A stretch of DNA of 16,892 nucleotides from CAYRTV01 sp046483285 (GCA_046483285.1 JAWODN010000149.1:1-16892), one strand, 5' to 3'. Numbered from the stretch's first letter, positions 1 through 7,824 are shown. The notes: generated by a model not told the origin, from the letters alone. Translations and numbers: made by a program.

Positions 1-20
1 TCGCTCCGCTCAGGATGACA
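1..20. repeat. Fragment of a dispersed short intergenic repeat
   Basis: The first 20 bases contain CGCTCCGCTCAGGATGACA, the reverse complement of a TGTCATCCTGAGCGGAGCG word. A near match lies in the opposite orientation at 1583-1604. Words of this kind are widespread in short repeats of environmental bacterial genomes. The element is cut by the window edge, so its full length is unknown. Confidence 0.5.
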
Positions 21-102
21 TTAAATTAATGAAAGGTCGTCACTTCACTGCGAATGCCCTGCAACAAAGCAGATGCGGTGAGAGTCGGCCCGCCCGAAGG
101 GT

Positions 103-219
103 AAAAAAATTGCGATTAAAATAAAAATATGAAAATGAAAAACTTTCCATTTGAACTTTTAATAAAAATCATGTTAATCGCTGATAAAAAAGGGATTGCA
201 AAAAAATCGCAATTTTTTT
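103..219. promoter_or_regulatory. 15-bp perfect inverted repeat in the leader of the Tat-exported PLP enzyme gene
   Basis: Bases 103-117 (AAAAAAATTGCGATT) are the exact reverse complement of bases 205-219 (AATCGCAATTTTTTT), separated by 87 A/T-rich bases. The right arm can also form a small local hairpin, ATTGC at 195-199 with GCAAT at 209-213, followed by seven T residues, which resembles an intrinsic terminator. Two mutually exclusive pairings in a leader 35 bases ahead of an ATG could act as an attenuator, but A/T richness makes chance formation possible. The rest of 1-253 shows no gene. A possible -35 TTGAAC at 151-156 lacks a convincing -10. Confidence 0.35.
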
Positions 220-253
220 ATGAATAGGTCAGGATTAATGATTGGGGGAAGAT

Positions 254-1594
254 ATGCTGCAAAATTTATTTAACCGGGTATCAGAACAAGGATGGTCCCG
301 CCGGGATTTTGTGAAATCCCTGGTGGCCGGTTCTGCGGTCACAGCCGCCGGGCTGGGCCGGTTAAACGCGTCCATCTATCAAAGTATCAAGGAGTTGAAT
401 CATAAGTATATCCGGGATGAGTCTCCGGACGGACTGTACTGGGATGCCATTCGTGATCAGTTCTTATTTCAAGACGGACTGGTCATGATGAACAACGGAA
501 CCGTGGGCCCGATGCCGAAACCGGTTTTCAACACTTTGATGCAGACGTTTAAAGTTCAGGCCACTAAACCGGTGGATGTGTATGATTACCTTCCTAAAAA
601 GAAAGAGGAAATCCGCACCCGTGTGGCGAAATTCATCAACGCGTCCCCGGATGAAGTGGCTATTGTCCGCAACACCACCGAGGGTATGAATTTCATCGCC
701 AACGGGCTGGAAATGAAGGAGGGCGACGAAGTGCTGATTTCCAGCATGGAACACCCGGGGGGAACCCATCCCTGGAAAATCAAGCAGGAGAGATACGGGA
801 TCGCGGTCAAGGAAGTTCCCATCGGCTTGCCCCCTTCGGGAGTGGAAGAGTTTGTGGATGTGTTCCGTCAGGCCATATCGCCCCGGACCAAGGTGATCAG
901 CGTCAGCCATACTGTCTATATATCCGGGTTGATTTCTCCACTCAAAGAGTTAAGCCGGATGGCGCACGAAAAAGGCCTGCTGTTGGCGGCGGACAGCGCC
1001 CACGGCCTTGGGATGCTGGACCTGGATATGAAAGAACTCGGCATCGATTTTTTCGCCACCAGCCCTTACAAATGGCTGGGGGCTCCCACGGGGGTGGGGG
1101 TGTTTTATGTCCGGAAAGAGGTGCAGGACCGGCTGTGGCCGACCATCACAACTTCCGGATGGAATCAGGAAAGCGCCCGAAAATATGAAACCCTGGGGCA
1201 GCGGGCGGATGCCTTGATTATCGCTTTGGGAGAGGCCGTAAATTTTCAGAATTATATCGGGAAAGTGCGCATCGAAAGACGCATCAAGGCTTTGGCCGGC
1301 TATCTGAAGCAGGAGTTGAAAAAAATACCTGGAGTCAAGCTGCATACTTCAGAGGATCCCTATCTCAGCGGCGGACTGACCGCTTTTTCCATCCAAGGGG
1401 TGGACGCGCAGGATGTGGTGAATTATGTTCGGGAAAAAGACAATATAGTGATCCGGACGGTGGGAAACCGTGAGGCCGGGACGTACGGCTGCCGGGTATC
1501 TACGCATGTGTACTGCACATACGAAGATATCGACCGGTTATTGGGAGGGGTCCGGACTCTGGTGCGTCATTCCGGGCACCCCTTGTCATCTTGA
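254..1594 (+). CDS. Tat-exported class V aminotransferase-fold PLP enzyme
   Basis: This is a 446-residue PLP-dependent enzyme of the class V aminotransferase family (isopenicillin-N epimerase/cysteine desulfurase-like). ATG 254 is chosen over an in-frame TTG at 242 because GGGGGAAG at 244-251 is the ribosome-binding site just ahead of it. A twin-arginine motif SRRDFVKSL at residues 15-23 precedes a hydrophobic stretch of small residues, so it is probably exported folded. Seen catalytic features are ADSAHG (PLP-ring Asp near 247), SPYKWLGAP with the likely Schiff-base Lys near 273, NTTEGMNF near 140-147 and HTVYISG. The length is normal for the family. The substrate is unknown: transaminase, epimerase and lyase activities all occur in this fold. 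The stop lies within a short repeat, so the native C-terminus may have been trimmed or replaced. The gene sits 28 bases upstream of the decayed gene before pgsB and may be co-transcribed with it. Confidence 0.88.
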   Translation: MLQNLFNRVSEQGWSRRDFVKSLVAGSAVTAAGLGRLNASIYQSIKELNHKYIRDESPDGLYWDAIRDQFLFQDGLVMMNNGTVGPMPKPVFNTLMQTFKVQATKPVDVYDYLPKKKEEIRTRVAKFINASPDEVAIVRNTTEGMNFIANGLEMKEGDEVLISSMEHPGGTHPWKIKQERYGIAVKEVPIGLPPSGVEEFVDVFRQAISPRTKVISVSHTVYISGLISPLKELSRMAHEKGLLLAADSAHGLGMLDLDMKELGIDFFATSPYKWLGAPTGVGVFYVRKEVQDRLWPTITTSGWNQESARKYETLGQRADALIIALGEAVNFQNYIGKVRIERRIKALAGYLKQELKKIPGVKLHTSEDPYLSGGLTAFSIQGVDAQDVVNYVREKDNIVIRTVGNREAGTYGCRVSTHVYCTYEDIDRLLGGVRTLVRHSGHPLSS

Positions 1595-1604
1595 GCGAAG
1601 CGAA
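1583..1604 (+). repeat. Short dispersed repeat overlapping the 3' end of the PLP enzyme gene
   Basis: The sequence TTGTCATCTTGAGCGAAGCGAA is related, in the other orientation, to the repeat at the left window edge. It supplies the last codons and the TGA stop (1592-1594) of the upstream gene. Only a half-element is visible. Confidence 0.45.
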
Positions 1605-1622
1605 ACCGGCAAGGAGGAGAAA

Positions 1623-1949
1623 TTGAAAAGGATTATCGGATTATGGGTGTTGCTTTATTTTTTGGCGGCGCCTGCGGCCTGGATAATCCGTCAATTTTTT
1701 TTCGGAAAAACGATTGGTCGGTTTCCGGCAAAGAACTGTTTCAGGCCTTGAATGCCAGCGGTCTTCTTTTGATGTTTTCGGACTTAAATTCCCAGCAAGC
1801 TGGGCTGCTGCTGGAGTCAGCTGAATATCCCGTTGTTATTCTGTCGGGCGAGATCATGGGTTGGCCGGCTACAATCGCGGAGAATGGGCCGTGTTTTCTA
1901 TCAGACTTTTTTCCGCGTCCAGGAGCAGGCCCGAAAAGCGATAGAGTGA
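1623..1949 (+). pseudogene. Decayed or mis-sequenced small membrane/exported protein gene before pgsB (three -1 frameshifts)
   Basis: A strong ribosome-binding site, AAGGAGGA at 1610-1617, stands five bases before a TTG at 1623. The first frame encodes a signal- or anchor-like start (LKRIIGLWVLLYFLAAP) and then stops at 1751. After a run of eight T residues at 1695-1702, the -1 frame continues with protein-like sequence and coding-like codons (NDWSVSGKELFQAL, then YPVVILSGEIMG). Near the GGGTTGG at 1858-1864 the sense moves -1 again (LAGYNRGEWAVF). Near the TTTT at 1893-1896 it moves once more (YQTFFRVQEQARKAIE) and ends at TGA 1947-1949. All three shifts are in the direction expected from single-base deletions. 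Adding three bases gives a protein of about 109 residues. The family is not recognised. The alternative is homopolymer undercalling in an intact gene. It lies 28 bases before pgsB. Confidence 0.55.
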
Positions 1950-1977
1950 AAAACGGAATTGGAGCCGTGTCAGGGAG

Positions 1978-3183
1978 TTGGGTATTCAGGAATTAACGAT
2001 TGTCCTCCTCATCCTGGCCGTAATTGCGGTATGGATGCGGGTGGAAAAAGCTTTTGTTGATGGGAAAGCCCAGGTTCTGCCTCTTCGCATTGCCGTGACT
2101 GGAACCCGCGGCAAATCGGGGGTCGTCAGAATGATCTATGCGATTTTGAGGGAGGCGGGAATGCGGGTGGTGGCCAAAACCACGGGGGCTGAGTCCCTGA
2201 TTATCAATGAAACCGGCGGGGAAAATATTGTCAAGCGCAAGGGCCGCACCACCATCCTGGAGCAGAAAGACCTTCTTCGTATAGCCGGCGACAGGTCCGC
2301 TCAGGCCCTGGTGACTGAATTGATGAGCATCGGACCGGAAACGCTGGCGGCTGAATCCATACGCATCATCAAGCCTCACTTGCTGGTTATCACCAATGTC
2401 CGGTTGGATCATATGGATCAGTGCGGAACCACCCGGAAAGAGATCGCCGGGTGTTTTGCTGAGGCCATCCCCAAAAACAGCACGGTTTTTGTGCCTGATA
2501 TTGAAATATTTCCTGTTTTTCAGGAAAGAGTGCGGCTTTCCCAATCCCGCCTCATTTCCGTCAAATGCGAAGAGAGAGAAGAAAAACTCATCCGCCGGGA
2601 AATCCCCGGTTATGAATTTATGCAGAATATCCGGCTGGCTTTGAAGGTGGCTGATTTTTTAGGCATAGAGCGGGATGTGGCTTATGCCGCCATGCGGAAA
2701 GTGCCTGCGGATCCCGGCTCTTTGCGGATTTGGCGGCTGGACTTAAGTCTTCCCAAAAGAGTTTGGTACCTGGTGAATGCTTTTGCGGCCAATGATCCGG
2801 AATCAACCCGCCAGATCATGGATGTTCTTCGAAAAAAACCTGAGTTATGTAAGAGGAAATGGATAGGCCTGCTCAATCTGCGCAAGGACCGCGGATCCCG
2901 GACCCGGCAGTGGGAAAAAGCCATCCGCCAAAAGATGTTTCCTGAACTGCGCCGGATGATTTTTCTGGGGGATCATGGAGAAATCTTAAAAAAATCCCTC
3001 ACTCATCAATTCGGGGAAGAGAATGTAATTGTCATTCAAACCCGGGACGGCCGGAACATCATGGAAAAATTAACACAGCTGGAAAAACAACCAGCCGTGA
3101 TCGTGGGGATGGGGAATATCGGGCGGGCCGGGATTTCCCTGGTGGATCACTGGGACCGAATAGGAAATCGATATGATTTATGA
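1978..3183 (+). CDS. pgsB: PgsB/CapB-type amide ligase (poly-gamma-glutamate synthase family)
   Basis: This is a 401-residue Mur-ligase-like ATP-dependent amide ligase. Residues 6-20 form an N-terminal membrane helix. The P-loop GTRGKSG lies at 42-48, and the family signature TNVRLDHMDQ at about 139-148. A late VGMGNIGRAG segment matches the family's C-terminal region. PgsB phosphorylates the carboxylate of a growing poly-gamma-glutamate chain and adds glutamate; the product made here is not proven. TTG 1978 is used because it is the only start codon after the upstream in-frame stop (1942-1944) and it keeps the membrane helix. GGAG at 1961-1964 is rather far, so initiation may depend on coupling with the damaged upstream gene. 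The 3' end overlaps pgsC by 11 bases. Length is close to Bacillus PgsB. Confidence 0.9.
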   Translation: MGIQELTIVLLILAVIAVWMRVEKAFVDGKAQVLPLRIAVTGTRGKSGVVRMIYAILREAGMRVVAKTTGAESLIINETGGENIVKRKGRTTILEQKDLLRIAGDRSAQALVTELMSIGPETLAAESIRIIKPHLLVITNVRLDHMDQCGTTRKEIAGCFAEAIPKNSTVFVPDIEIFPVFQERVRLSQSRLISVKCEEREEKLIRREIPGYEFMQNIRLALKVADFLGIERDVAYAAMRKVPADPGSLRIWRLDLSLPKRVWYLVNAFAANDPESTRQIMDVLRKKPELCKRKWIGLLNLRKDRGSRTRQWEKAIRQKMFPELRRMIFLGDHGEILKKSLTHQFGEENVIVIQTRDGRNIMEKLTQLEKQPAVIVGMGNIGRAGISLVDHWDRIGNRYDL

Positions 3184-3613
3184 AACTTTTTTCATAGGAC
3201 TTTTATTGGCGGTCATCTACATTGAAATTTTCGATATCTATCCGGGAGGATTGATCGTTCCCGCTTATATAGCTCTTTATCTCCATTTGCCGGTCAAAGT
3301 GGCGGCCACCCTGTTAGTGGCGTTTCTGGCCTTGTTTTCTTACAAATTCTTTTCCCGGCATCTTATTCTTTTCGGGAAACGGAGGTTTGCCTTTTTGGTT
3401 ATTCTGGGAGCCTTCTGGGCCCAATTATGGTTTTTAATCTGGCCGGAACTCTTTCCCTATCCGGTAGGGGTCAGGGCTGTGGGGCTGGTTATTCCCGGCT
3501 TGTTGGCCAATAACCTGGAAAGACAAAGATACATACCGACCTTGGCGTCCTTATTTACGGTTTCGGTTTTGACTTATTTTGTGGTGAGAATTTTAGTCTG
3601 GCTGGGGATGTGA
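3173..3613 (+). CDS. pgsC: PgsC/CapC-type membrane subunit
   Basis: This 146-residue, almost wholly hydrophobic protein has the N-terminal IEIFDIYPGGLIVPAYIAL signature typical of PgsC/CapC and about four to five membrane helices. In known systems PgsC forms the membrane-embedded synthase with PgsB. Length matches the family. ATG 3173 overlaps the end of pgsB by 11 bases, so translation is probably coupled. Its TGA at 3611-3613 overlaps the start of the next gene. Assignment rests on the signature, the size and direct linkage to pgsB. Confidence 0.88.
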   Translation: MIYETFFIGLLLAVIYIEIFDIYPGGLIVPAYIALYLHLPVKVAATLLVAFLALFSYKFFSRHLILFGKRRFAFLVILGAFWAQLWFLIWPELFPYPVGVRAVGLVIPGLLANNLERQRYIPTLASLFTVSVLTYFVVRILVWLGM

Positions 3614-4719
3614 TGATGAGTATTTTGACCAATTTCAGGCGCTCCAAGCCGGATAAAAAAAATCCTTTGGTGATTTGGCTTTTCCTGGCCAGCCTTTTTT
3701 TTTGGGTTCTGGGGCGGGTCATCCCGGCTTGTTTTGAAAATAAGCTCGAGGCGCAGATGCGCCGGGCCGCTCAGACCATGTCTCTGGGGATGACCGCAAT
3801 CAAAGGGGGGCGGCGGGTGATGGGGGTCCCCCCCCAGCCGGAATATGATGTCAATCAAACCGGGATTATTGGAAAAGAATGGACTCTGATCACCACCACT
3901 ATGGGACACCTGGAAGCCAAGCGCACCACCACCAATCCGAACTGGGCGGCGGTTATGGTTTGGTTCCTGCATAGAGCGGGGGTTCGGGAAGGCGATACCG
4001 TCGCAGCCGGGGCATCGGGGTCTTTTCCGGCTCTGATTCTGGCGGCATATGCGGCGGCCGGAGCCATGAATTTGAATTTGCTGGCTGAAGTTTCTTTGGG
4101 AGCCTCTCAATGGGGAAGCAATGAACCTGATTTCCATTGGCTGAAAATGCAGGATTGCCTGATGGAAGCCGGCATTATCATCCGGAAACCGGTTGCGGTT
4201 TCCCTGGGCGGAGACCGGGATGTGGGGGGAGATATGCAGCCTGAAGGGCGGCGCCTTCTTCTGGGGGAGATTCGCCGCCGGGGCCTGAATTTGGTATATG
4301 AACCCACTCTGCGGAAAAATGTCAATCTGAAAATGAACATATACCGGAGACACGCTGAGAACAGCCCCATAAAAGCATTTGTCAATATAGGAGGCGGTTT
4401 TTCCAATATGGGGGTCAGTTCTCAAATACTGGAAGTGGAAGCCGGTTTAACCGATATTAGCCGGTGGCCCTCCCAGGAAAAAAGGGGGATTTTATTTGAA
4501 ATGGCGGCCCGCGGCATTCCCGTTATCCACATGCTTAATATCAGAAGTTTAGCCCGCTCCTGCGGTCTTCCCTGGGATCCGGTTCCGCTTCCGCGCCCCG
4601 GTCGGGGAGCCGTTTATCAAATGGCCAGGGAAATCTCCGGGGTTTTTGCTGTTGTCGGATTGGTTTATATTCTCTCTCTGGCTGTTTTGATCAAAGTGCG
4701 GGGGCCGTGGAAAAGGTGA
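3613..4719 (+). CDS. pgsW: PgsW-like poly-gamma-glutamate system protein
   Basis: This 368-residue protein has an N-terminal membrane helix (about residues 17-36), a large extracytoplasmic domain and a C-terminal helix followed by basic residues. It contains TTTMGHLEAKRTTTNPN, AAGASGSFPAL and FVNIGGGFSNMG. I match it to the family annotated as poly-gamma-glutamate system protein (PgsW), found beside pgsB/pgsC; its biochemical role is not established. ATG 3613 overlaps the pgsC stop as TGATG. A GTG at 3610 and an ATG at 3616 are alternatives, with GGGGA at 3604-3608 as the ribosome-binding site. No PgsA/CapA polysaccharide-capsule-type phosphoesterase gene follows; the next gene is convergent. 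PgsW may therefore take over part of the export or anchoring role here, which is inference. Confidence 0.8.
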   Translation: MMSILTNFRRSKPDKKNPLVIWLFLASLFFWVLGRVIPACFENKLEAQMRRAAQTMSLGMTAIKGGRRVMGVPPQPEYDVNQTGIIGKEWTLITTTMGHLEAKRTTTNPNWAAVMVWFLHRAGVREGDTVAAGASGSFPALILAAYAAAGAMNLNLLAEVSLGASQWGSNEPDFHWLKMQDCLMEAGIIIRKPVAVSLGGDRDVGGDMQPEGRRLLLGEIRRRGLNLVYEPTLRKNVNLKMNIYRRHAENSPIKAFVNIGGGFSNMGVSSQILEVEAGLTDISRWPSQEKRGILFEMAARGIPVIHMLNIRSLARSCGLPWDPVPLPRPGRGAVYQMAREISGVFAVVGLVYILSLAVLIKVRGPWKR

Positions 4720-4728
4720 AAGGTTCAC
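4716..4728. other. Small stem-loop at the convergent gene junction
   Basis: GTGAA-AGG-TTCAC forms a perfect 5-bp stem spanning the stop codons of pgsW and the convergent hydrolase gene, which end only five bases apart. There is no T-tract, so a terminator role is doubtful. Confidence 0.25.
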
Positions 4729-5897
4729 TCATACCGGATGCGGGAGGACTTCTCTTGTGAGGGATCACGCAGAAAGAAGCCGATTCCTTTATCCAAGATT
4801 TCCTGGTAGCGGGGAACCTTTTCACATTGAATGGTTCTTTCAGGATTGTCTTCGGACCATAATTCGATGATATGCAGAATGCTGGAGCAGTGCCGCCCGA
4901 CTCTTTTTTCAATGGGCCATCCGGTTTCATCGATTTTCTCGAATAACAAGCCGTGGGAATAAGCTCTGACTAAAAATTCGTCTTTGCCTTCCAGCAGCAG
5001 TTTCCTGCCGGTGCGGCCGCGGGTGGCATCCAGCATAGGTTCCGGAGATTCCAACAGCAGGGATACGGCCTGGGTGTGATCCCCGATTTCCCGGTGTGAC
5101 AATCCTCTCAGTTCTTCAGGAGAATTTTCCATGCCGATATTAAATCCTTCCGTGCCTGAGATCATCATGGAGGCCATAGCGGCCAGATCCTGGCCTTTGG
5201 GATGGGCGACGATGGTGCTGATGACCGGGTATTGAAGTTCAGCTTCATGAAGATCGATCACGATATCGATTTTTTCTTGTTTGATCATTTCCGTTATGGC
5301 GAAACCGGTTTTTTCGGTCAATGTGCCGTCAGCACGTCCCGGGAAAGTCCGGTTCAGATTGCGGATGTCCACATAGGCGAGTTCCTGACGGCTGGGATAA
5401 TGAATATAGACTTCCGGATCCGGCCATTGATCAAGGGGATTGGTCCAGCGGTCTCCCATGCGGAATGTCCGCTGCCCCCAGTCGGTTTCGATTGAATAAT
5501 CCGGGGGATAGGCACCGCCCAGCCGGGTCGCTGTGGACGCACTTCGGTTGGAAGAAAGAATGATAAACAACCGGCCTTGTTTCAAAACGGCGTTTTCCAC
5601 CAGAAGCCAGGCTGCCAGCCGGCCTGCCGGTTCTTCCGGATGGGTGCCGCCGAGAACCAAGCATGTCCCGCCCGGACTCCGCCCTTCCAGAATATAGACC
5701 TGGGCGTCATTGATGGTGCCGGCGATTCCGGGAAAGTAGTCACCCAGGCGTTTGACTTCACTCACACCCGGCCCCAATACCACCGGTTCCCGGAGGTGAC
5801 GGCTTTTATGAAAACTGATTCCCGCAATAATCATAAGGAGAATTCCGGGAATCATGAACAGAATTTTGCGGATAATCGGCATTTGTTTTTTTGGCAT
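4725..5897 (-). CDS. Membrane-anchored zinc amidohydrolase, succinylglutamate desuccinylase/aspartoacylase family
   Basis: This is a 390-residue protein. Residues 9-27 form a membrane anchor after a basic N-terminus, placing the catalytic domain outside the cytoplasm. Zinc-site motifs are GGTHPEEP (H86, E89) and DLHEAE (H217); NLNRTFPG (R183) is the usual substrate-carboxylate motif, and LLESPEP near 281-287 probably holds the catalytic Glu. Family members cleave N-acyl or carboxypeptide amide bonds of acidic amino acids (M14-like). The long insert between the HxxE and DLH motifs is usual for the family. It starts six bases after the 51-residue membrane-protein gene and points at pgsW. A role in cutting gamma-glutamyl chains or N-acyl-glutamate is an attractive inference, not shown. 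Confidence 0.8.
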   Translation of the reverse strand: MPKKQMPIIRKILFMIPGILLMIIAGISFHKSRHLREPVVLGPGVSEVKRLGDYFPGIAGTINDAQVYILEGRSPGGTCLVLGGTHPEEPAGRLAAWLLVENAVLKQGRLFIILSSNRSASTATRLGGAYPPDYSIETDWGQRTFRMGDRWTNPLDQWPDPEVYIHYPSRQELAYVDIRNLNRTFPGRADGTLTEKTGFAITEMIKQEKIDIVIDLHEAELQYPVISTIVAHPKGQDLAAMASMMISGTEGFNIGMENSPEELRGLSHREIGDHTQAVSLLLESPEPMLDATRGRTGRKLLLEGKDEFLVRAYSHGLLFEKIDETGWPIEKRVGRHCSSILHIIELWSEDNPERTIQCEKVPRYQEILDKGIGFFLRDPSQEKSSRIRYE

Positions 5898-5903
5898 GAC
5901 GGT

Positions 5904-6059
5904 TTATTTCAGCCCCAGCACTCGCAAAATGAAAGGGATCAGGATGATGATATAGAGTATTTCATCCTGCCATTTTTCACTGCGGATTAAATTCCAGATG
6001 ATGAGTGCCGCGATATAAGCACTGAGAATATAATAGAGAATTGTGATAAACATAATCAT
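5904..6059 (-). CDS. Small two-helix membrane protein, 51 residues
   Basis: The protein runs from MIMFITILYYIL to FILRVLGLK, with two hydrophobic helices around a short polar turn (IRSEKWQDE). It ends six bases before the hydrolase ATG, which supports it as a real co-transcribed gene. ATG 6059 or ATG 6053 could start it; a GGAGG at 6076-6080 is rather far. Longer in-frame readings upstream run into the dispersed repeat and are not credible. No family is recognised. It may partner the permease, as small subunits of secondary transporters do, but that is inference. Confidence 0.55.
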   Translation of the reverse strand: MIMFITILYYILSAYIAALIIWNLIRSEKWQDEILYIIILIPFILRVLGLK

Positions 6060-6112
6060 CAATCCGGCTTGACCGCCTCCACGCGGGTGTCCTGAGCAAG
6101 GACATCCGCTCC

Positions 6113-6242
6113 GATTCCGGCTTCGCTCTCCGGGACGACATGCCGCTTTGTCATTGCGAGGCTTGCGCCAGCAAGCCGCGGCAATCCCTTCCTGCCTGGT
6201 GAAAGCGGAACCCACCGCCCATACCAGGCAGTCAAGGATTCC
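6113..6242. repeat. Structured intergenic repeat, copy 1 (inverted relative to copy 2)
   Basis: This stretch of about 130 bases aligns with the reverse complement of 7846-7978. Bases 6148-6190 match 7898-7940 perfectly over 43 bp, and a second block in 6200-6220 is also identical. It contains two hairpins: 6153-6185 (GGCTTGC-GCCA-GCAAGCC core with an outer ATTGC/GCAAT) and 6192-6200 pairing with 6223-6231 (CTGCCTGGT/ACCAGGCAG). One stem position differs by a compensating G-C to C-G change between copies. There is no coding sequence. Confidence 0.85.
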
Positions 6243-6307
6243 GGTCCGGGAATGGCATTGGGATCATTTTCATGGTTCGTGGGTATTATACACATGATGA
6301 ATTTATA

Positions 6308-7600
6308 TTATATCAAAGTGAGAAAGGACAGTTTTTTGCTGAAAAGCACCATCAAAACCCCCGTGGCCGCGATGATCAAAGCGGGGATCAAAGCGTGTTT
6401 CAGCATCCGGAAATAAGGTTCCTTCATTCCCACGGTTTCTTTGGCCAGACGGCCGATGATGGCGGTGGGCGGCAGGGCGTCTCCCAGCGGCCATATCACA
6501 CTCATCCCGGCCAAGGCGATGATGGGGTTGAGTCCGATGGTGTTGAATAACAGCACCAGCGGGACTCCTAAAACAGGGGCGGCTCCCCACATCAGCACCG
6601 CTTCCGAAACAGGAAGGACAAAAGCCAAAGACAAAATAACTACGGCCAGAGGAAGAGTGACGATGGTGACGGCGATCAACCCTCTGACTCCTGTCAAGGC
6701 CATCACTTGAACCAGGATTCCCACGCAGGTCAAGGTGCCGATCAAGGGCAGCAGCTGTTGAATGGTTTCCCGGGATATGTGTAAAAAATTAAGCTTAACC
6801 GGAGACAAAACCAAGGAAAGAACGGCTGATGCCATAAACATCATGGGGAGTCCGATGACGGGCAGAATGAAAGGCCAGAGCCGTCCGGCGACCACCAGGG
6901 CGAAAAAAAGAAGGAAAGGTGATATCACTTTCCACCAGTTCATTCCGGCCGGGGCTTCAGGAAGTTCCTGCAAGGCCCGCTCTAAATCCACCGGCCGGCT
7001 TTTCCAGCCCAATATAAATATCGTCATCAGGGAAAGGACCACGCAGGGGATCAGGAGAGGAAGGAAAAAACCGACATACGGCATGTTGACTCCCGCGGCT
7101 GTGAGCATGGCCCAAAGACTGACAGGAGGAGCGGCGGCGCTCAGCCCAGCCAGGATAAATATAATGGCTGTGGTTTTAGGCCGGGAAATTCCCATATAAT
7201 GGAGCACCACCGCAATCAATCCTCCAGTGATGAGAACCGTCACGCTCCCGGCCCCGGTTAAGGCCCCGGGAATCAGGAGGAGGAAGGTGATTATGAGAAA
7301 CAGTACGGCCTTGCGGCGATGATATCTGGACAGCACAATACGGACCACAAAAGCCACTCCGCCGGATTTTTTCAATAAGTTCATAAACAAGGTGGCGGTT
7401 ATGAAGATAAGGATGATATCAAAATAGGTGAAAGCCCCTTCCACCAAATGGCGGGCCGGGATTCCGTATCCCCCCGCCAGGGCCCCGGCCAGGGCTGCGG
7501 CAAAAAGGGACAATTCGGTGGATAATTTGAAAATTCGGGCGGTGATATAGACACCGACCATGACGGCGAGGATAATCTGGGTGGACGTGAACATGCTCAT
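6308..7600 (-). CDS. DctM-like large permease of the ion-transporter superfamily
   Basis: This 430-residue polytopic membrane protein has about 11-12 helices. It carries hallmarks of the TRAP large-subunit/IT superfamily: a glycine-rich re-entrant segment (GALTGAGSVTVLITGG, about 113-128), a second SAAAPPVSLW segment near 154-163 and a pseudo-repeated second half with LGDALPPTA. Such permeases carry dicarboxylates, gluconate or amino acids. No DctQ small subunit or DctP binding protein with clear family features is adjacent, although the 51-residue and DUF6305-like proteins sit in the same strand block. ATG 7600 (or ATG 7594) lacks a clear ribosome-binding site. The gene is bracketed by inverted repeats, hinting that it may be a rearranged segment. 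Other IT families (for example DUF401-type) are possible. Confidence 0.75.
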   Translation of the reverse strand: MSMFTSTQIILAVMVGVYITARIFKLSTELSLFAAALAGALAGGYGIPARHLVEGAFTYFDIILIFITATLFMNLLKKSGGVAFVVRIVLSRYHRRKAVLFLIITFLLLIPGALTGAGSVTVLITGGLIAVVLHYMGISRPKTTAIIFILAGLSAAAPPVSLWAMLTAAGVNMPYVGFFLPLLIPCVVLSLMTIFILGWKSRPVDLERALQELPEAPAGMNWWKVISPFLLFFALVVAGRLWPFILPVIGLPMMFMASAVLSLVLSPVKLNFLHISRETIQQLLPLIGTLTCVGILVQVMALTGVRGLIAVTIVTLPLAVVILSLAFVLPVSEAVLMWGAAPVLGVPLVLLFNTIGLNPIIALAGMSVIWPLGDALPPTAIIGRLAKETVGMKEPYFRMLKHALIPALIIAATGVLMVLFSKKLSFLTLI

Positions 7601-7654
7601 GGCAGTAAGGCTTAACCTTATTTCAAAGCCGTTTAAAAATCAACTGAAATTTAG

Positions 7655-7666
7655 TGAACCGGTTCA
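7655..7666. promoter_or_regulatory. 12-bp perfect palindrome upstream of the permease gene
   Basis: TGAACCGGTTCA is a perfect palindrome lying 55-66 bases before the permease start. It could be an operator. It overlaps the first 9-bp repeat unit, so it may also belong to the repeat. Confidence 0.25.
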
Positions 7667-7698
7667 GTCTATTCAGTCTGTTCCGTCAATTCGGTTTA
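7663..7698. repeat. Four degenerate 9-bp tandem units (TTCAGTCTA type)
   Basis: Units are TTCAGTCTA, TTCAGTCTG, TTCCGTCAA and TTCGGTTTA. The last unit recurs in the opposite orientation as a tandem run at 12944-12970. Confidence 0.6.
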
Positions 7699-7785
7699 TC
7701 TGGCTGGGTTGACGGACTGAAGGCGATCCATGGCCCGTACCTATTGCTGTGAGGGATCGATTTTCCAAATCATTTGTCATATGCC

Positions 7786-7824
7786 TGACACATTCCGGGG
7801 CACGCCGTGCCTTGGAGTGTGTCA
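7786..7824. other. Near-perfect 39-nt hairpin
   Basis: Arms 7786-7804 and 7806-7824 (TGACACATTCCGGGGCACG against CGTGCCTTGGAGTGTGTCA) pair at 16 of 19 positions, with G-U wobbles at the other three if read as the top-strand RNA. It abuts a second short hairpin at 7830-7844 (CGGTGC-GAA-GCACCG) and then repeat copy 2. The whole 7601-8130 gap is composed of such repeats, and I see no gene in it. Confidence 0.6.

Noticed and set aside
1695..1702. Programmed -1 frameshift at T8
   Set aside because: Two further -1 shifts follow at sites without a slippery heptamer, so decay or base-call error explains all three better.
5904..6215. 103-residue version of the small membrane protein
   Set aside because: The extra N-terminal half is translated repeat DNA.
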